From NCBI RefSeq assembly GCF_004339545.1, contig NZ_SMGD01000003.1, forward strand, positions 29,070-93,069: a stretch of DNA of 64,000 bases, given 5' to 3'. Origin of the DNA: Celerinatantimonas diazotrophica (lineage in GTDB: Bacteria > Pseudomonadota > Gammaproteobacteria > Enterobacterales > Celerinatantimonadaceae). Of this stretch, positions 8,595 to 18,634 are shown in pieces. Position 1 is the stretch's first letter. Every line of letters starts with the position of its first letter. The notes beneath the pieces are model-generated. The model was not told the DNA's origin and ran no database searches. It saw only the letters and a program-made list of their open reading frames with translations. The translations under genes were made by a program, and so were the position numbers.

Positions 8595-11500
8595 ATGGCG
8601 CCATTATTGCGAAGAATTGCACATCATTGTTGGTTAACCTTAGCGATTATCATTATTGCTGCTGCTGTATTATTGAGCGTTTTACGAGGTTTTTTTGTCT
8701 ACGCTAATGATTTCCGCGATGAGATGACCCAGTGGCTAACTGGGTATTCTGCGCAGCAGTTGCAGATTGGTAGCATGAGTGCGTCGTTAGAGCAATTCCA
8801 TCCCATTTTGATTCTCAAAGATGTTCGTTTTAGTCCGCAAAATTCGAGCCGTTATCAGCTGAAAATGCGCTCGATCCTACTTGATTTTAGTTTATTAAAT
8901 TCGCTTAAGCAGGGGCACTTAGTTTTTCGTAATATTCAGCTTAATGATGTTAATGCAACCTTACCTTGGGTTCAGCACAATGGCACTGATAAAAGCTCTC
9001 ATCCCGTTGATATCAGTGTTGCGAAGACGTTTGCGAAGCTATTTTTACATCAACTAGATCACTTTCAAGTTAAGAATGCCCAAATTAATTTTCTCGCAGA
9101 GCACAATCAATCGCATAAACTTTATATAAAATCGATGTTTTGGCGTAACCAAGGCCATATTCATCAAGCCGAGGGCGATGCTTACTTACCTCACTTTGGG
9201 CAATCTACGAGTACCATCCATTTTGCTTTAAAGCTGGATAATAGCGGTGGCCGTCATCACTTGCTAGATATTCCTGGGCAGTTTTATGCACAGGGAAAAC
9301 ATATTCAATTGTCCCGAATTGGGCATTTGCTTAATGTCAGCCAGCTGATGAAATTTAATACTGACCTTAACTTTAAGTTGTGGGGAAAATTTGGTGGTAA
9401 ACAGCCAGCACTTTGGCAATGGCAATGGCAACCGAGTACTTTAGATTGGCAAAATCCACAAGGCCATAAGCATCATCTCAGTCTTGATAAAGGGGTGTTT
9501 ACACTCCGCGACAAAGGCGATTATTACCAAGTTGATAGTAGTGATTTGTCATTAAAAACCGATGGCAAATCTTGGGGGAATGTTACGGTTCAAGGTGCTC
9601 TTAACAGTCAAGCTCAGCACTGGTATATCAATCAACTGCCGATGGCTGAGATGGAACCGTTAATATCTTTATTGCCCAAGCCACAACAGATGGCGCTTGT
9701 GAAGATTAAAACTGGGCAATTTCAAGACATCCGGCTACGTTATAATTGGCGTGATGGTCAACTTAATTATCGTACGCAGGTCCATAATTTTAGTTCTCAG
9801 GCAACGGGCGTATGGCCTGGGGTGACTGGATTATCCGCGAAGATTGAGGGGGATCAGCGACATCTTAATTTTTCAGTTGGATTAGGCCAATCTCAGGTTA
9901 ATTTTAAGCATAGCTTTGATCAAAGTTGGCCAATCGAATCGTTGTCTGCCCACGGACAAGTCTCATGGGCTAATGCGCATCCTGTTGTCAGGTTAGATCG
10001 ACTGGTAATGCAGAGTCCTTGGCTCAATGTGAATGCTCTGGGGGTGTTGAGTTGGCAAGACGACCAGGCGAGTCCTTGGTTGAGTTTAAGTGCCCAATTG
10101 AACCTTCCCGATGCGGGAAAGGCTCATCATTTTTATCCACATCCATTGATGCCGGAGAACGTGGCAAATTACCTCAAGGCCTCTATTCAGTCTGGTTCTG
10201 TTAAGGATGCGCAGTTATTATGGTTTGGTCGAGTAAATCATTTCCCTTACCGTGCTCACCAGGGAATATTTCAAGTTTATGTACCGCTTCGCCATAGTAC
10301 CTTTAAATTTCAGCCTGACTGGCCAGCTTTAACGGATATGGATTTAAATCTGTTATTTCAAGACGATTCGCTGCATATGGCAAGTGATCGGGCTAATATC
10401 GCCGGAATTCCAATTAAGCATATTGATGCCGCTATCGAAGAAATGAATTCCCAAGGAAAAGTTCAGATACAAGCCCAACTGCATCATACTGATCTGACGG
10501 GAGTTCATCAGCTTTTAGAAAAATCACCAGTGACCAGCTTGGTTTCAACCATGCAACAGTTGCCGATGAGCGCTGGAACATTAAGTGGACAGTTACTGTT
10601 GGATATTCCGTTAGACAACTCTGAGGTGAAAGTTGCTGGCTATGCAGATTTTAAAGATGCGGCTATGCAGGTGAAAACTATGCAGATGGATCTGGATTCT
10701 CTGAATGGGCGGTTATTCTTTCAGCAAGGCAACCTTAGTGCCCATAATCTCCACGCTCAATGGTTGGGTCAACCACTTGCTATTGATATAGGCAGTGAGC
10801 AGGTCAACCCATCGAAATATCACTTGGGGATTGGGTTAAGTGGCCATTGGGATATGCGCTCTTTACAGAAACAGCTATCTAATCCAAAGCTTTTAAAGCC
10901 AGCCTCTGGGCAGCTCAACTGGCAGGGCCAAATAAATATAGCTTTTTTGAAAAATAGTGCTTTTCAGTATAACGCTAAGTTTTCCTCACAACTTGCTCAG
11001 TTTAAATTAGCATTAGCTAAGCCGTTTGATAAATCTGCCAACCAGTCATGGCCAACGACACTTAATGTGAGCGGTGATGATCAGAGTGGCCATGGCTCGC
11101 TCTCGATCGAAGACCGATTAGAGAGCCGTTTTCATTATCTTTATCAGCCGTTCCATTTGGATCAGTTACGTTTGAATGTCGGTAATGCTCAGAGCCTTCC
11201 TCATCTTTCTGAGCAGCTTCCCGAACAGGGCAGTGTCATTAATGCCAATATTGACAAGACCCGTTTAAAACCGTGGCTAGATTATATCTTGCCAATGATC
11301 TCATCGGCATCTAGCGTAAAATCCCATGCTGCGAGTGAGTCGGACTCCGACCATGTTCAGAATGTATCATTATTGCCTGATTTGAAGTCGATTCATATTT
11401 TGGCCCAGCAACTTGATGCTTTTTCCCAACCACTTGACCAGATGCAGTTGGATTATCAGCAAACTGGCCATGTATGGAAGATTAACAGTCAGCAATTAAA

Positions 11501-12521
11501 TGGCTCTTTCATCGCGCCCGTGAAGCCCTCTCTTACAAATCCGTGGCGGCTCAATATTGTGAAAGCCACTTTACCTCAATTAGATCTGTCGGCACTGAAG
11601 TCGCTAACCCATTCACCATCGGTAAAAGGAAAGACTAAACCAGCAGCGAAATCGCCAATGCTGATGCCTATTGAGTTTGAATGCCAGAGCTGTCAGATTG
11701 GTCGGTATCGGCTTGGGCAATTGAATGTTGTCTTACCGTTTGCCAATGGGCAAATGAAAAATGGTAAGGTCACAATGCACGGGGTCGGCGGTATGAAACT
11801 AGATGCAACCGTTAATTGGCTTCCTGGACCCGGGGGCATGACCAGTTTTTATCAGGGTACATTCAAAACCAAAGAAACGGGGAAATTTTTAGCATCGCTA
11901 GGATTTGCCAAAGAGCTTGAACAAACCCCCATGAAAGGGTCATTTGGCCTTCGCTGGCACGGATTACCTTATCAAATAGATAAAAAAACGCTCAATGGGC
12001 AGCTCAAATGGAAAGCCGGTGAAGGGGTTTTAACTGATGTTAGTGACAAGGGCGCGCGCTTGTTCACCCTTGCCAGTCTGGATACCTTACGGCGGCGTCT
12101 AAAATTAGATTTTCGAGACATCTTTGATAAAGGCTTATATTTTAATTCTGCTAAAGCATCCGCGACCATTACCAATGGCGTGTTAAAAAATGATGATTAT
12201 TATATGGACGCAGTCTCGGGAATATTACATGGCCATGGCGAATTAAATTTAATCTCAGGTCAGGTTAATTATCATGTGAGTTTTTCTCCGAAGATTACTT
12301 CAAGTTTGCCCGTATTAGCTGCTTTTGCTGTGACACCGGTGACAGGCGCTGCCGTTTTGGCGTTATCAAAGTTGCTTGAACCGGTTATTGATGTGATAAC
12401 TCAGGTTGATTTTGATATAACAGGTGATATCGACCATCCTAAACTGATAGAAGTCAAACGCGAAAAACGAAAAATCAAAGTTCCTGTAAACTTACAAGGT
12501 AGACCTGATGGCTCAAATTAA
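8595..12521 (+). CDS. yhdP: YhdP, AsmA-like envelope phospholipid transport protein
   Basis: Giant AsmA-like bridge protein proposed to carry phospholipids between inner and outer membrane. The 1308 residues (E. coli 1266) start with one transmembrane helix (residues ~14-34), followed by a long periplasmic beta-rich region full of alternating polar and hydrophobic residues. The C-terminal block contains the family's LDFRDIFDKGL and PVTGAAVLALSKLL stretches. It follows rng by 4 nt and overlaps the nitrilase gene by 14 nt. An LPS/Mla-rich neighbourhood fits an envelope role. Confidence 0.94.
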   Translation: MAPLLRRIAHHCWLTLAIIIIAAAVLLSVLRGFFVYANDFRDEMTQWLTGYSAQQLQIGSMSASLEQFHPILILKDVRFSPQNSSRYQLKMRSILLDFSLLNSLKQGHLVFRNIQLNDVNATLPWVQHNGTDKSSHPVDISVAKTFAKLFLHQLDHFQVKNAQINFLAEHNQSHKLYIKSMFWRNQGHIHQAEGDAYLPHFGQSTSTIHFALKLDNSGGRHHLLDIPGQFYAQGKHIQLSRIGHLLNVSQLMKFNTDLNFKLWGKFGGKQPALWQWQWQPSTLDWQNPQGHKHHLSLDKGVFTLRDKGDYYQVDSSDLSLKTDGKSWGNVTVQGALNSQAQHWYINQLPMAEMEPLISLLPKPQQMALVKIKTGQFQDIRLRYNWRDGQLNYRTQVHNFSSQATGVWPGVTGLSAKIEGDQRHLNFSVGLGQSQVNFKHSFDQSWPIESLSAHGQVSWANAHPVVRLDRLVMQSPWLNVNALGVLSWQDDQASPWLSLSAQLNLPDAGKAHHFYPHPLMPENVANYLKASIQSGSVKDAQLLWFGRVNHFPYRAHQGIFQVYVPLRHSTFKFQPDWPALTDMDLNLLFQDDSLHMASDRANIAGIPIKHIDAAIEEMNSQGKVQIQAQLHHTDLTGVHQLLEKSPVTSLVSTMQQLPMSAGTLSGQLLLDIPLDNSEVKVAGYADFKDAAMQVKTMQMDLDSLNGRLFFQQGNLSAHNLHAQWLGQPLAIDIGSEQVNPSKYHLGIGLSGHWDMRSLQKQLSNPKLLKPASGQLNWQGQINIAFLKNSAFQYNAKFSSQLAQFKLALAKPFDKSANQSWPTTLNVSGDDQSGHGSLSIEDRLESRFHYLYQPFHLDQLRLNVGNAQSLPHLSEQLPEQGSVINANIDKTRLKPWLDYILPMISSASSVKSHAASESDSDHVQNVSLLPDLKSIHILAQQLDAFSQPLDQMQLDYQQTGHVWKINSQQLNGSFIAPVKPSLTNPWRLNIVKATLPQLDLSALKSLTHSPSVKGKTKPAAKSPMLMPIEFECQSCQIGRYRLGQLNVVLPFANGQMKNGKVTMHGVGGMKLDATVNWLPGPGGMTSFYQGTFKTKETGKFLASLGFAKELEQTPMKGSFGLRWHGLPYQIDKKTLNGQLKWKAGEGVLTDVSDKGARLFTLASLDTLRRRLKLDFRDIFDKGLYFNSAKASATITNGVLKNDDYYMDAVSGILHGHGELNLISGQVNYHVSFSPKITSSLPVLAAFAVTPVTGAAVLALSKLLEPVIDVITQVDFDITGDIDHPKLIEVKREKRKIKVPVNLQGRPDGSN

Positions 12522-13356
12522 TCCTGATCAAAACTGGCGTCTGGGAGCATTGCAGATGACTAGTCGCTTAGATCTTAGTGCGAATCAAGCCGAAATTGAG
12601 CGGTTATTAGCAGCTTATCCGCCTCAACCCGGCGATGTGTTATTACTACCCGAAAATTTTGCTTATTTGGGGGTAGGGGCCGATTACTCTAAAATCGCTG
12701 AAAAAACTGGGGAAGGTCCGATTCAGCGGTGGTTGGCTCAATTGGCTAAACAGCATCAAATTACCTTGATTGCAGGCAGTTTGCCGACAAAAGTGAATGG
12801 TCACAAACGCTGTCGAGCAAGTAGCTTAGTGTTTGATAGCTTTGGTCGTTACATTGGCCATTATCACAAAATGCATTTGTTTGATGTTGATTTAGCGGAT
12901 AATGTAGGGTCTTATCGTGAATCATCGCGATTTATCGCTGGCAATCACCCCAAGTGGTTTACCTGTCAACAGACTAAAATTGGTTTATCCATTTGTTTTG
13001 ATTTGCGTTTTAGCTACCTTTATCACTGGCTCGCTAGCCAAGGTTGCGAAATTTTGCTGGTTCCGGCAGCATTTACGCAATTGACGGGTAAGGCGCATTG
13101 GTTGACCTTGCTCAAAGCCAGAGCGATTGAAAATCAATGTTATGTTGTCGCGGCGGCTCAATGTGGTCAGCATGACGATACTCGCCAGAGCTGGGGGCAT
13201 TCCTGTATTATTGACCCTTGGGGAACTGTCATTGCCCAGTTAGAGCAGCAAAGCGGCATTTGTTATGGTAAATTTGATTCTCAACAGGTGCGTTCTTTGC
13301 GCGCACGAATGCCCGTGAAACCACATTCCCACCTGACCATCAGCTGGAGTAAATAA
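12508..13356 (+). CDS. Nitrilase-superfamily carbon-nitrogen hydrolase
   Basis: Cytoplasmic amidase of the nitrilase superfamily. The catalytic Glu-Lys-Cys triad is visible in [18 protein letters not shown] and [11 protein letters not shown]. The set resembles Nit1/Nit2-type proteins, for which deaminated glutathione or omega-amido acids are known substrates; the substrate here is inference. The 282 residues are normal. It overlaps the 3' end of yhdP by 14 nt and is followed after 5 nt by tldD, so it is probably in one transcript with them, as in related bacteria. Confidence 0.9.
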   Translation: MAQINPDQNWRLGALQMTSRLDLSANQAEIERLLAAYPPQPGDVLLLPENFAYLGVGADYSKIAEKTGEGPIQRWLAQLAKQHQITLIAGSLPTKVNGHKRCRASSLVFDSFGRYIGHYHKMHLFDVDLADNVGSYRESSRFIAGNHPKWFTCQQTKIGLSICFDLRFSYLYHWLASQGCEILLVPAAFTQLTGKAHWLTLLKARAIENQCYVVAAAQCGQHDDTRQSWGHSCIIDPWGTVIAQLEQQSGICYGKFDSQQVRSLRARMPVKPHSHLTISWSK

Positions 13357-13361
13357 TTACG

Positions 13362-14807
13362 ATGTCATTTGAACAAGTAAATCAATCGTTATTGGTGCCT
13401 GCAGGACTTGAGCTTTCATCATTAAATCAAGCTTTGGCTATACTCGGAGGCCCTGATATTGACCAGGGTGATTTGTATTTTCAGCATAGTCGCCATGAAT
13501 CTTGGGTTCTTGAGGATGGTATTGTCAAAGATGGTAGTTTTAATATCGAGCAGGGGGTGGGTGTCCGTTCGATTTCGGGAGATAAAACCGGATTTGCCTA
13601 CTCAGATGATATTAATTTTCAATCTCTTGAAAAGGCTTGCCAGGCAGCCCGCGGGATTAGTCGTAGTCAAGGTGAAGGCCGCGTGCAGGTTACGCAGTCA
13701 GCGCCAGTGAAAGAACTCTATAGTTCGCAAAATCCAATCCAAAGTTTAGATAAATTAGAAAAAATTGCATTGTTGCAACGAGCTGATAAATTTGCTCGTA
13801 GTTTAGATCCGGCCATCACTCAAGTGATTGTCAGTCTCAGTGGGGTTTATGAACAGGTCTTGGTTGCCGCTCTGGATGGAACGATGGCCGCTGATATTCG
13901 TCCGTTAGTACGCTTTAATTGTAGCGTATTAGCTGAGCGAGGAAGTCGCCGTGAACGGGGGAGTGCTGGTGGCGGAGGCCGGTTCGATTATCAGTACTTT
14001 TTAGAGCTTGATGATGGTCAAGAACGCGCGATGCAATATGTTCGTGAAGCGGTTCGTCAGGCTCTGGTGAATCTTGAAGCGGTTGATGCCCCTGCTGGTA
14101 TGATGCCTGTTGTATTAGGGGCTGGCTGGCCAGGAGTATTACTGCATGAAGCTGTCGGCCATGGTCTCGAAGGCGACTTTAACCGCAAAGGCTCTTCTGC
14201 GTTTAGTGGCCGAATTGGTGAGCAGGTTGCTTCCAGTTTATGCACTATTGTGGATGATGGAACGCTGGCGAATCGCCGTGGCTCGCTCACCATTGACGAT
14301 GAAGGAACGCCTTCTCAGTATAATGTTTTGATCGAAAACGGTGTTCTCAAAGGTTACATGCAAGATAAACTTAATGCTCGGTTGATGGGCGTTGCTCCGA
14401 CAGGAAACGGGCGTCGTGAGTCATATGCCAACGTGCCGATGCCGAGGATGACCAATACTTATATGCTCGCTGGTGAATCTGAAAAAGAAGAGATGATCGC
14501 ATCAGTGAAACGCGGTATCTATGCGCCGAATTTTGGCGGGGGACAGGTCGATATCACCTCTGGAAAATTTGTGTTTTCCGCATCAGAAGCGTACCTCATT
14601 GAAGATGGTAAAATTACGGCTCCGATTAAAGGGGCAACCCTGATTGGTAACGGGCCGCAGGCGATGGCTAAAGTCTCTATGGTCGGCAATGATCTTGATT
14701 TGGATGCTGGCGTTGGCGTTTGTGGTAAAGATGGTCAGAGTGTGCCTGTTGGGGTTGGTCAACCGACTTTGAAATTAGATGAACTGACTGTCGGTGGCAC
14801 AGCTTAA
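13362..14807 (+). CDS. tldD: Metalloprotease subunit TldD
   Basis: Catalytic zinc subunit of the TldD/TldE(PmbA) heterodimeric protease, which clips unfolded small peptides and matures microcin B17 and the CcdA antitoxin in E. coli. The 481 residues match E. coli. The zinc-binding [11 protein letters not shown] motif lies near residue 263. The C-terminal glycine-rich [11 protein letters not shown] and [10 protein letters not shown] stretches are typical. Its partner pmbA lies about 700 bp downstream on the same strand, beyond darP. The gene ends in a shared hairpin terminator. Confidence 0.97.
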   Translation: MSFEQVNQSLLVPAGLELSSLNQALAILGGPDIDQGDLYFQHSRHESWVLEDGIVKDGSFNIEQGVGVRSISGDKTGFAYSDDINFQSLEKACQAARGISRSQGEGRVQVTQSAPVKELYSSQNPIQSLDKLEKIALLQRADKFARSLDPAITQVIVSLSGVYEQVLVAALDGTMAADIRPLVRFNCSVLAERGSRRERGSAGGGGRFDYQYFLELDDGQERAMQYVREAVRQALVNLEAVDAPAGMMPVVLGAGWPGVLLHEAVGHGLEGDFNRKGSSAFSGRIGEQVASSLCTIVDDGTLANRRGSLTIDDEGTPSQYNVLIENGVLKGYMQDKLNARLMGVAPTGNGRRESYANVPMPRMTNTYMLAGESEKEEMIASVKRGIYAPNFGGGQVDITSGKFVFSASEAYLIEDGKITAPIKGATLIGNGPQAMAKVSMVGNDLDLDAGVGVCGKDGQSVPVGVGQPTLKLDELTVGGTA

Positions 14808-14831
14808 AGATTGGGCTAGTGCCCAATCTTT
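14806..14831. terminator. Bidirectional terminator between tldD and darP
   Basis: Perfect 11-bp stem (14806-14816 with 14821-14831) and a TAGT loop between two converging genes. It starts inside the tldD stop codon and ends 5 bp from the darP stop, with short T stretches on both sides. Confidence 0.75.
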
Positions 14832-14835
14832 AGTG

Positions 14836-15369
14836 TTAACTGCGGTGAATATGTTCACCTAGATAACGCTGCAATTCTTTAGCTACTTGACTGATCGGTA
14901 GCTCTGTTGATTGTTGCGCTTGTCGTTTGGCGGTTCGCACTTGTTGCCTTAGTTTTTGGCGATCAAGTGATGGGTATTCTTCCAGCAGCTGCTGGATTTT
15001 GTCATCGCTTTGTTCTGATTCAATCAATTCAACGGCAATCCGTTCGAGTTGGTGTTGATGTTGTTGTGTATAAAAATGGCGATTTTTAATTTTTTCCATC
15101 GCTTGCTCAATTGCTTCAATATCTTCTGTGCGCATGAGTTTGCCAATATAGTTCATATGGCGTCGATAGGCTTCTCGTTTGCCCGCGAGTCGTTTGGCTA
15201 GTGACACCGCTTCAAGCATCGCATCACTTATGGGTACAGTGGCTAAGAAGGCGGGTTTTAATTCACAAATCTGTTGGCCAAGCTGCTTCAGTTGTTGGGC
15301 TTCATGCTTGAGCTGAGTCTTGCTGATCCATTGCTCGTCGTCTTGGCGCTTTGGGGTTGGCTCGTTCAT
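14836..15369 (-). CDS. darP: Ribosome biogenesis factor DarP (YjgA)
   Basis: Small acidic/basic alpha-helical protein that binds late 50S precursors and promotes maturation around the peptidyl-transferase centre. It has the DUF615 pattern, with a WISKTQLKHEAQQLKQLG helix near the start and IEAIEQAMEKIKNRH in the middle. Start placed at ATG 15369 (177 residues, near the E. coli length of 183); an in-frame ATG at 15393 adds eight residues and neither has a strong ribosome site. It is divergent from pmbA, as in E. coli, and shares the terminator at its 3' end with tldD. Confidence 0.92.
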   Translation of the reverse strand: MNEPTPKRQDDEQWISKTQLKHEAQQLKQLGQQICELKPAFLATVPISDAMLEAVSLAKRLAGKREAYRRHMNYIGKLMRTEDIEAIEQAMEKIKNRHFYTQQHQHQLERIAVELIESEQSDDKIQQLLEEYPSLDRQKLRQQVRTAKRQAQQSTELPISQVAKELQRYLGEHIHRS

Positions 15370-15517
15370 AGCTGGTTGTCGTTGAAGGTACATAGGGTAA
15401 GTTTATCAAGAAATAGAACCGGATGGGCAGGCTTTACTGTTCTTTGGCGGGTAAGCTAACAATTGAGTGCTTCGATTTGTTATGCTTAGGGTAATACGCG
15501 TAGATATAAGGTTGGAT

Positions 15518-16858
15518 ATGTCATCAATTCAGCAGTCCATGGATAAAGAATTAACTCAGTTAAAACAAGCCGTTGAGTTTGCCTTAGATGAAGCGAAACG
15601 GTTTGGGGCCAGTGCCGCTGAGGTTTCTATCTCTAAACAGACTGGTATTTCAGTCTCAACGCGCTCTGGTGAGATAGAAACCCTCGAGTTTAACCGTGAT
15701 GGGGCGTTAGGCATTGCCGTCTATCAAGGGCAGCAAAAAGGGAATGCCTCTACCTCTGATTTAAGTAAAGAAGCTATCAGTCGTAGCGTGAAGGCAGCGG
15801 TAGATATTAGTGATGTTACCTCAGCTGATCCCGCTGCGGGACTTGCTCCCAAAGAGCTGATGGCTACAGAGATCCCCGATTTAGATTTGTTTCATCCGAC
15901 TAATCTTGAACCACAACGGTTTGTTAGTTTAGCCAGTGAATGTGAAAAAATAGCACTCTCTCAGCCCGGGATTAAGGCCAGTGATGGCGCGAGTGTGAAT
16001 AGCCATTATGGTGTTCGGGTTTATGGCAACACCCACGGATTTATTGAAGGTTATCCAACGAGTCGCCATAGCTTGAGCTGTGTGCTTATCGCTGGAGAAG
16101 AGCAGATGCAACGCGATTACGCGTACAGTGTCGCGATTGACTATAATGAACTTCGTTCAGCACAATCGGTTGCCGATGAGGCTGTTGCAAAAACCTTGAG
16201 CCGTTTAAATAGCCGCAAGATTAATACATCTCAAGTGCCAGTTATATTTGACAAAAATGTGGCAAGCGGTCTGTTGGGCCATTTCGTCATGGCAATTAGT
16301 GGTGGGAATCTATATCGGCGTTCATCATTTTTACTCGATTCATTAGGACAAGCGGTCTTTCCAAAATGGCTCTCAATCCATGAAGATCCTTGGCTTAAAA
16401 AAGCGCTGGGCAGTAGTCCATTTGATAATGAGGGCTTGCAAACACAGGCACGGGATATTATCACTGATGGGACTTTGCAAACCTATCTGCTCACCAGCTA
16501 TGCGGCTCGTAAAATGGCGATGCAACCGACCGGACATGCCGGTGGGATCCACAACTGGTTAGTGACCAATTCTGCACTAAGCCAAGCAGAACTGATTAAA
16601 CAGATGGGAACGGGGTTATTAGTTACTGAATTAATGGGGCAGGGTGTAAATATTGTGACCGGAGACTATTCGCGTGGTGCGGCTGGTTTTTGGATTGAAA
16701 ATGGTGAAATTGCCTATCCTGTTCATGAAATTACCATTGCTGGAAATCTCAAAGATATATTTCAAAATATTGTAGCAATTGGCAATGATATTGACCCCAC
16801 TCATGCAATTCGAACGGGCTCAATATTAGTCGACTCGATGAAAATTGCTGGGAATTAA
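15518..16858 (+). CDS. pmbA: Metalloprotease-complex subunit PmbA (TldE)
   Basis: Non-zinc partner of TldD in the heterodimeric protease. It lacks the HExxxH motif; the equivalent segment reads LLGHFVMAISGG. Start set at ATG 15518, preceded by AAGG 7 nt upstream, giving 446 residues (E. coli 450); a longer in-frame start at 15467 would add an atypical basic stretch. The C-terminal GDYSRGAAGFWIENGEIAYPVHEITIAG block is strongly conserved in the family. A possible extended -10 (TGTTATGCT) ends at 15486. Followed by a strong terminator. Confidence 0.96.
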   Translation: MSSIQQSMDKELTQLKQAVEFALDEAKRFGASAAEVSISKQTGISVSTRSGEIETLEFNRDGALGIAVYQGQQKGNASTSDLSKEAISRSVKAAVDISDVTSADPAAGLAPKELMATEIPDLDLFHPTNLEPQRFVSLASECEKIALSQPGIKASDGASVNSHYGVRVYGNTHGFIEGYPTSRHSLSCVLIAGEEQMQRDYAYSVAIDYNELRSAQSVADEAVAKTLSRLNSRKINTSQVPVIFDKNVASGLLGHFVMAISGGNLYRRSSFLLDSLGQAVFPKWLSIHEDPWLKKALGSSPFDNEGLQTQARDIITDGTLQTYLLTSYAARKMAMQPTGHAGGIHNWLVTNSALSQAELIKQMGTGLLVTELMGQGVNIVTGDYSRGAAGFWIENGEIAYPVHEITIAGNLKDIFQNIVAIGNDIDPTHAIRTGSILVDSMKIAGN

Positions 16859-16879
16859 TTTATTAGAAGATAGACTCAT

Positions 16880-16912
16880 AAAAAACCGGCATTAGGCATT
16901 TGCCGGTTTTTT
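16880..16912. terminator. Bidirectional terminator between pmbA and mgtE
   Basis: Perfect 12-bp inverted repeat (16880-16891 with 16901-16912), GC-rich in the core and flanked by A6/T6, between convergent pmbA and mgtE. Works as an intrinsic terminator on either strand. Confidence 0.85.
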
Positions 16913-16918
16913 GAGTGT

Positions 16919-18295
16919 TCAGATCGCGATGTGATGGTTTAACAAAACGGTTGCGATGCCTAAAAAGGCAAATAGACCCACGGTGTCGGTCACTGTTGTA
17001 AGCACCATCCCGCCAGCAAGAGCCGGGTCGATGTGAATCTTTTTCATCACCAAGGGAATACAAACTCCTGCTAATCCGGCCATAAACATATCTGCAAACA
17101 TCGCAGCTGCGCTAATTAACCCCAGTTGAATACTATCCTTCCAGAGTGTTACGACCAACGCGATAACTATTGCCCAGATAATGCCATTGAGTACACCGAT
17201 AGCGACTTCTTTGAGGATTAGCCAGCGTGTATTACTTTCCCCAATGTGGCCAACAGCTAGCCCTCGGATAACAACAGCCAGCGTTTGAGTCCCTGCAATG
17301 CCACCTTGACTGGGGACAATGGTCATTAAGACGGCTAAAGTCGCCATTTGCGCAAGGGTGTTTTCAAATAAGTTACTAATGGATGCGGCCATGAGTGCGG
17401 TCAGTAAGTTAATCGCCAACCATAAGGTTCGGCCACGAGTACTTTGCCAAATAGGGGCAAATGTATCTTCGTCATCATCAACCCCGGCCATTCCCATCAT
17501 TGAGTGTTCAGCGTCTTCGCGAATAATATCAACGACATCATCAATGGTGATCCGTCCCACCAGTTGACCGTTGGGGTCAACTACGGGGGCAGAAATCCAG
17601 TCGTGGCGTTCAAACAATTGCGCGACTTGCCCTTCATGCATAGAGACCGGAATAATGCGCTCTGGGCGCTTTCCCATAATCGCTGCAACTTGTTCTTTGG
17701 GATCAACGGTCACTAAGCGCGCTAAAGAGATATCGCCTAAATATTTGTTGTCTTTATCGACTACAAACAATGCATCAGTTGCTTCTGGCAACTCACCCCG
17801 TAGACGCAGATAGCGTAATACAACATCCACTGAGATATCAGGACGTAGAGCGATGGTATCGTTGTTCATCAGGCTTCCCGCGGTATCTTCGGGGTAAGCC
17901 AGTGCTATCTCGACGCGGTGGCGCTCTTCGCTGTCCATCTGTTCAAGGACTTGCTGATAAATATCAGCTGGCAGACTGCGCAAGACATAGGATAAGTCAT
18001 CGATATCCATGCCCTCGGTTGCAGCTGCTAAGTTTTCCGGATCCATCATTTTGAGGATGCTTTCCATGGCATCTTCATTGAGTTCTTCAAGGATCTCACC
18101 CTGTTGCTCAGGGTCGGTTAACTGCCATAGGATTTTTCGCCCTGCAACTGGCGTTGATTGCAGCAGCAATGCGACATCACAAGCGGGCATCTGGGCAAGC
18201 ATACGTCGCACGTGAACGAACATACCGTCGTTTAAAGCACGGTTAAGTTCGAGTATCCGTTGGTGTTGGCTATGATGATTTTCCCGCTCAGACAT
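16919..18295 (-). CDS. mgtE: Magnesium transporter MgtE
   Basis: Mg2+ channel/transporter gated by intracellular magnesium. Domains in order: MgtE N-domain of helical repeats (residues ~30-135), two CBS domains (~140-260; MNNDTIALRPDISV and GRITIDDVVDII), then a C-terminal membrane domain with five hydrophobic helices (~285-458). The conserved PSQGGIAGTQTLAVVIRG segment forms part of the pore region. The 458 residues are normal. Its place beside npr-rapZ-ptsN resembles Vibrio gene order. No Mg2+-responsive leader was recognised in the 66-bp gap upstream. Confidence 0.95.
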   Translation of the reverse strand: MSERENHHSQHQRILELNRALNDGMFVHVRRMLAQMPACDVALLLQSTPVAGRKILWQLTDPEQQGEILEELNEDAMESILKMMDPENLAAATEGMDIDDLSYVLRSLPADIYQQVLEQMDSEERHRVEIALAYPEDTAGSLMNNDTIALRPDISVDVVLRYLRLRGELPEATDALFVVDKDNKYLGDISLARLVTVDPKEQVAAIMGKRPERIIPVSMHEGQVAQLFERHDWISAPVVDPNGQLVGRITIDDVVDIIREDAEHSMMGMAGVDDDEDTFAPIWQSTRGRTLWLAINLLTALMAASISNLFENTLAQMATLAVLMTIVPSQGGIAGTQTLAVVIRGLAVGHIGESNTRWLILKEVAIGVLNGIIWAIVIALVVTLWKDSIQLGLISAAAMFADMFMAGLAGVCIPLVMKKIHIDPALAGGMVLTTVTDTVGLFAFLGIATVLLNHHIAI

Positions 18296-18361
18296 AATGT
18301 TTTGCTCTTAAGCTAGGGTGAATACCGATTAGTTTATACTTATTTGAGACTAAAAAAGATG

Positions 18362-18634
18362 CTATACCTGTTCGTCAAAGCGCGCTTCAATAAGTGCTTT
18401 GATAGCGGTCAATGCCTGTTCAGCATCTGGCCCGTCACATTCAATGGTGATTTGTTCGCCTTGGGAGCGTTCCAGTAGTAACAATCCCAATACACTTGCT
18501 GCTGAAGCTTGCTTCTCGTCGGTAATAAACAAGACTTCAGAATCGTATTTGGCGGCTAGTTCAACGAGCTTAATCGCGGCTCTGGCATGGAGTCCTAATT
18601 TATTTTCAATGGTTAGCTGGGCTCTTACTTTCAT
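18362..18634 (-). CDS. npr: Nitrogen-PTS phosphocarrier NPr
   Basis: HPr-like carrier that passes phosphate from EI-Ntr (PtsP) to EIIA-Ntr (PtsN). The 90-residue protein begins MKVRAQLTIENKLGLHARAA, which puts the phosphorylated histidine at residue 16, as in E. coli NPr. Start set at ATG 18634; the open frame could begin at a TTG at 18658, but that adds eight basic residues not seen in the family. It overlaps the 3' end of rapZ by 29 nt, implying coupled translation. A regulatory Ser46 segment like that of Gram-positive HPr is not evident. Confidence 0.94.
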   Translation of the reverse strand: MKVRAQLTIENKLGLHARAAIKLVELAAKYDSEVLFITDEKQASAASVLGLLLLERSQGEQITIECDGPDAEQALTAIKALIEARFDEQV

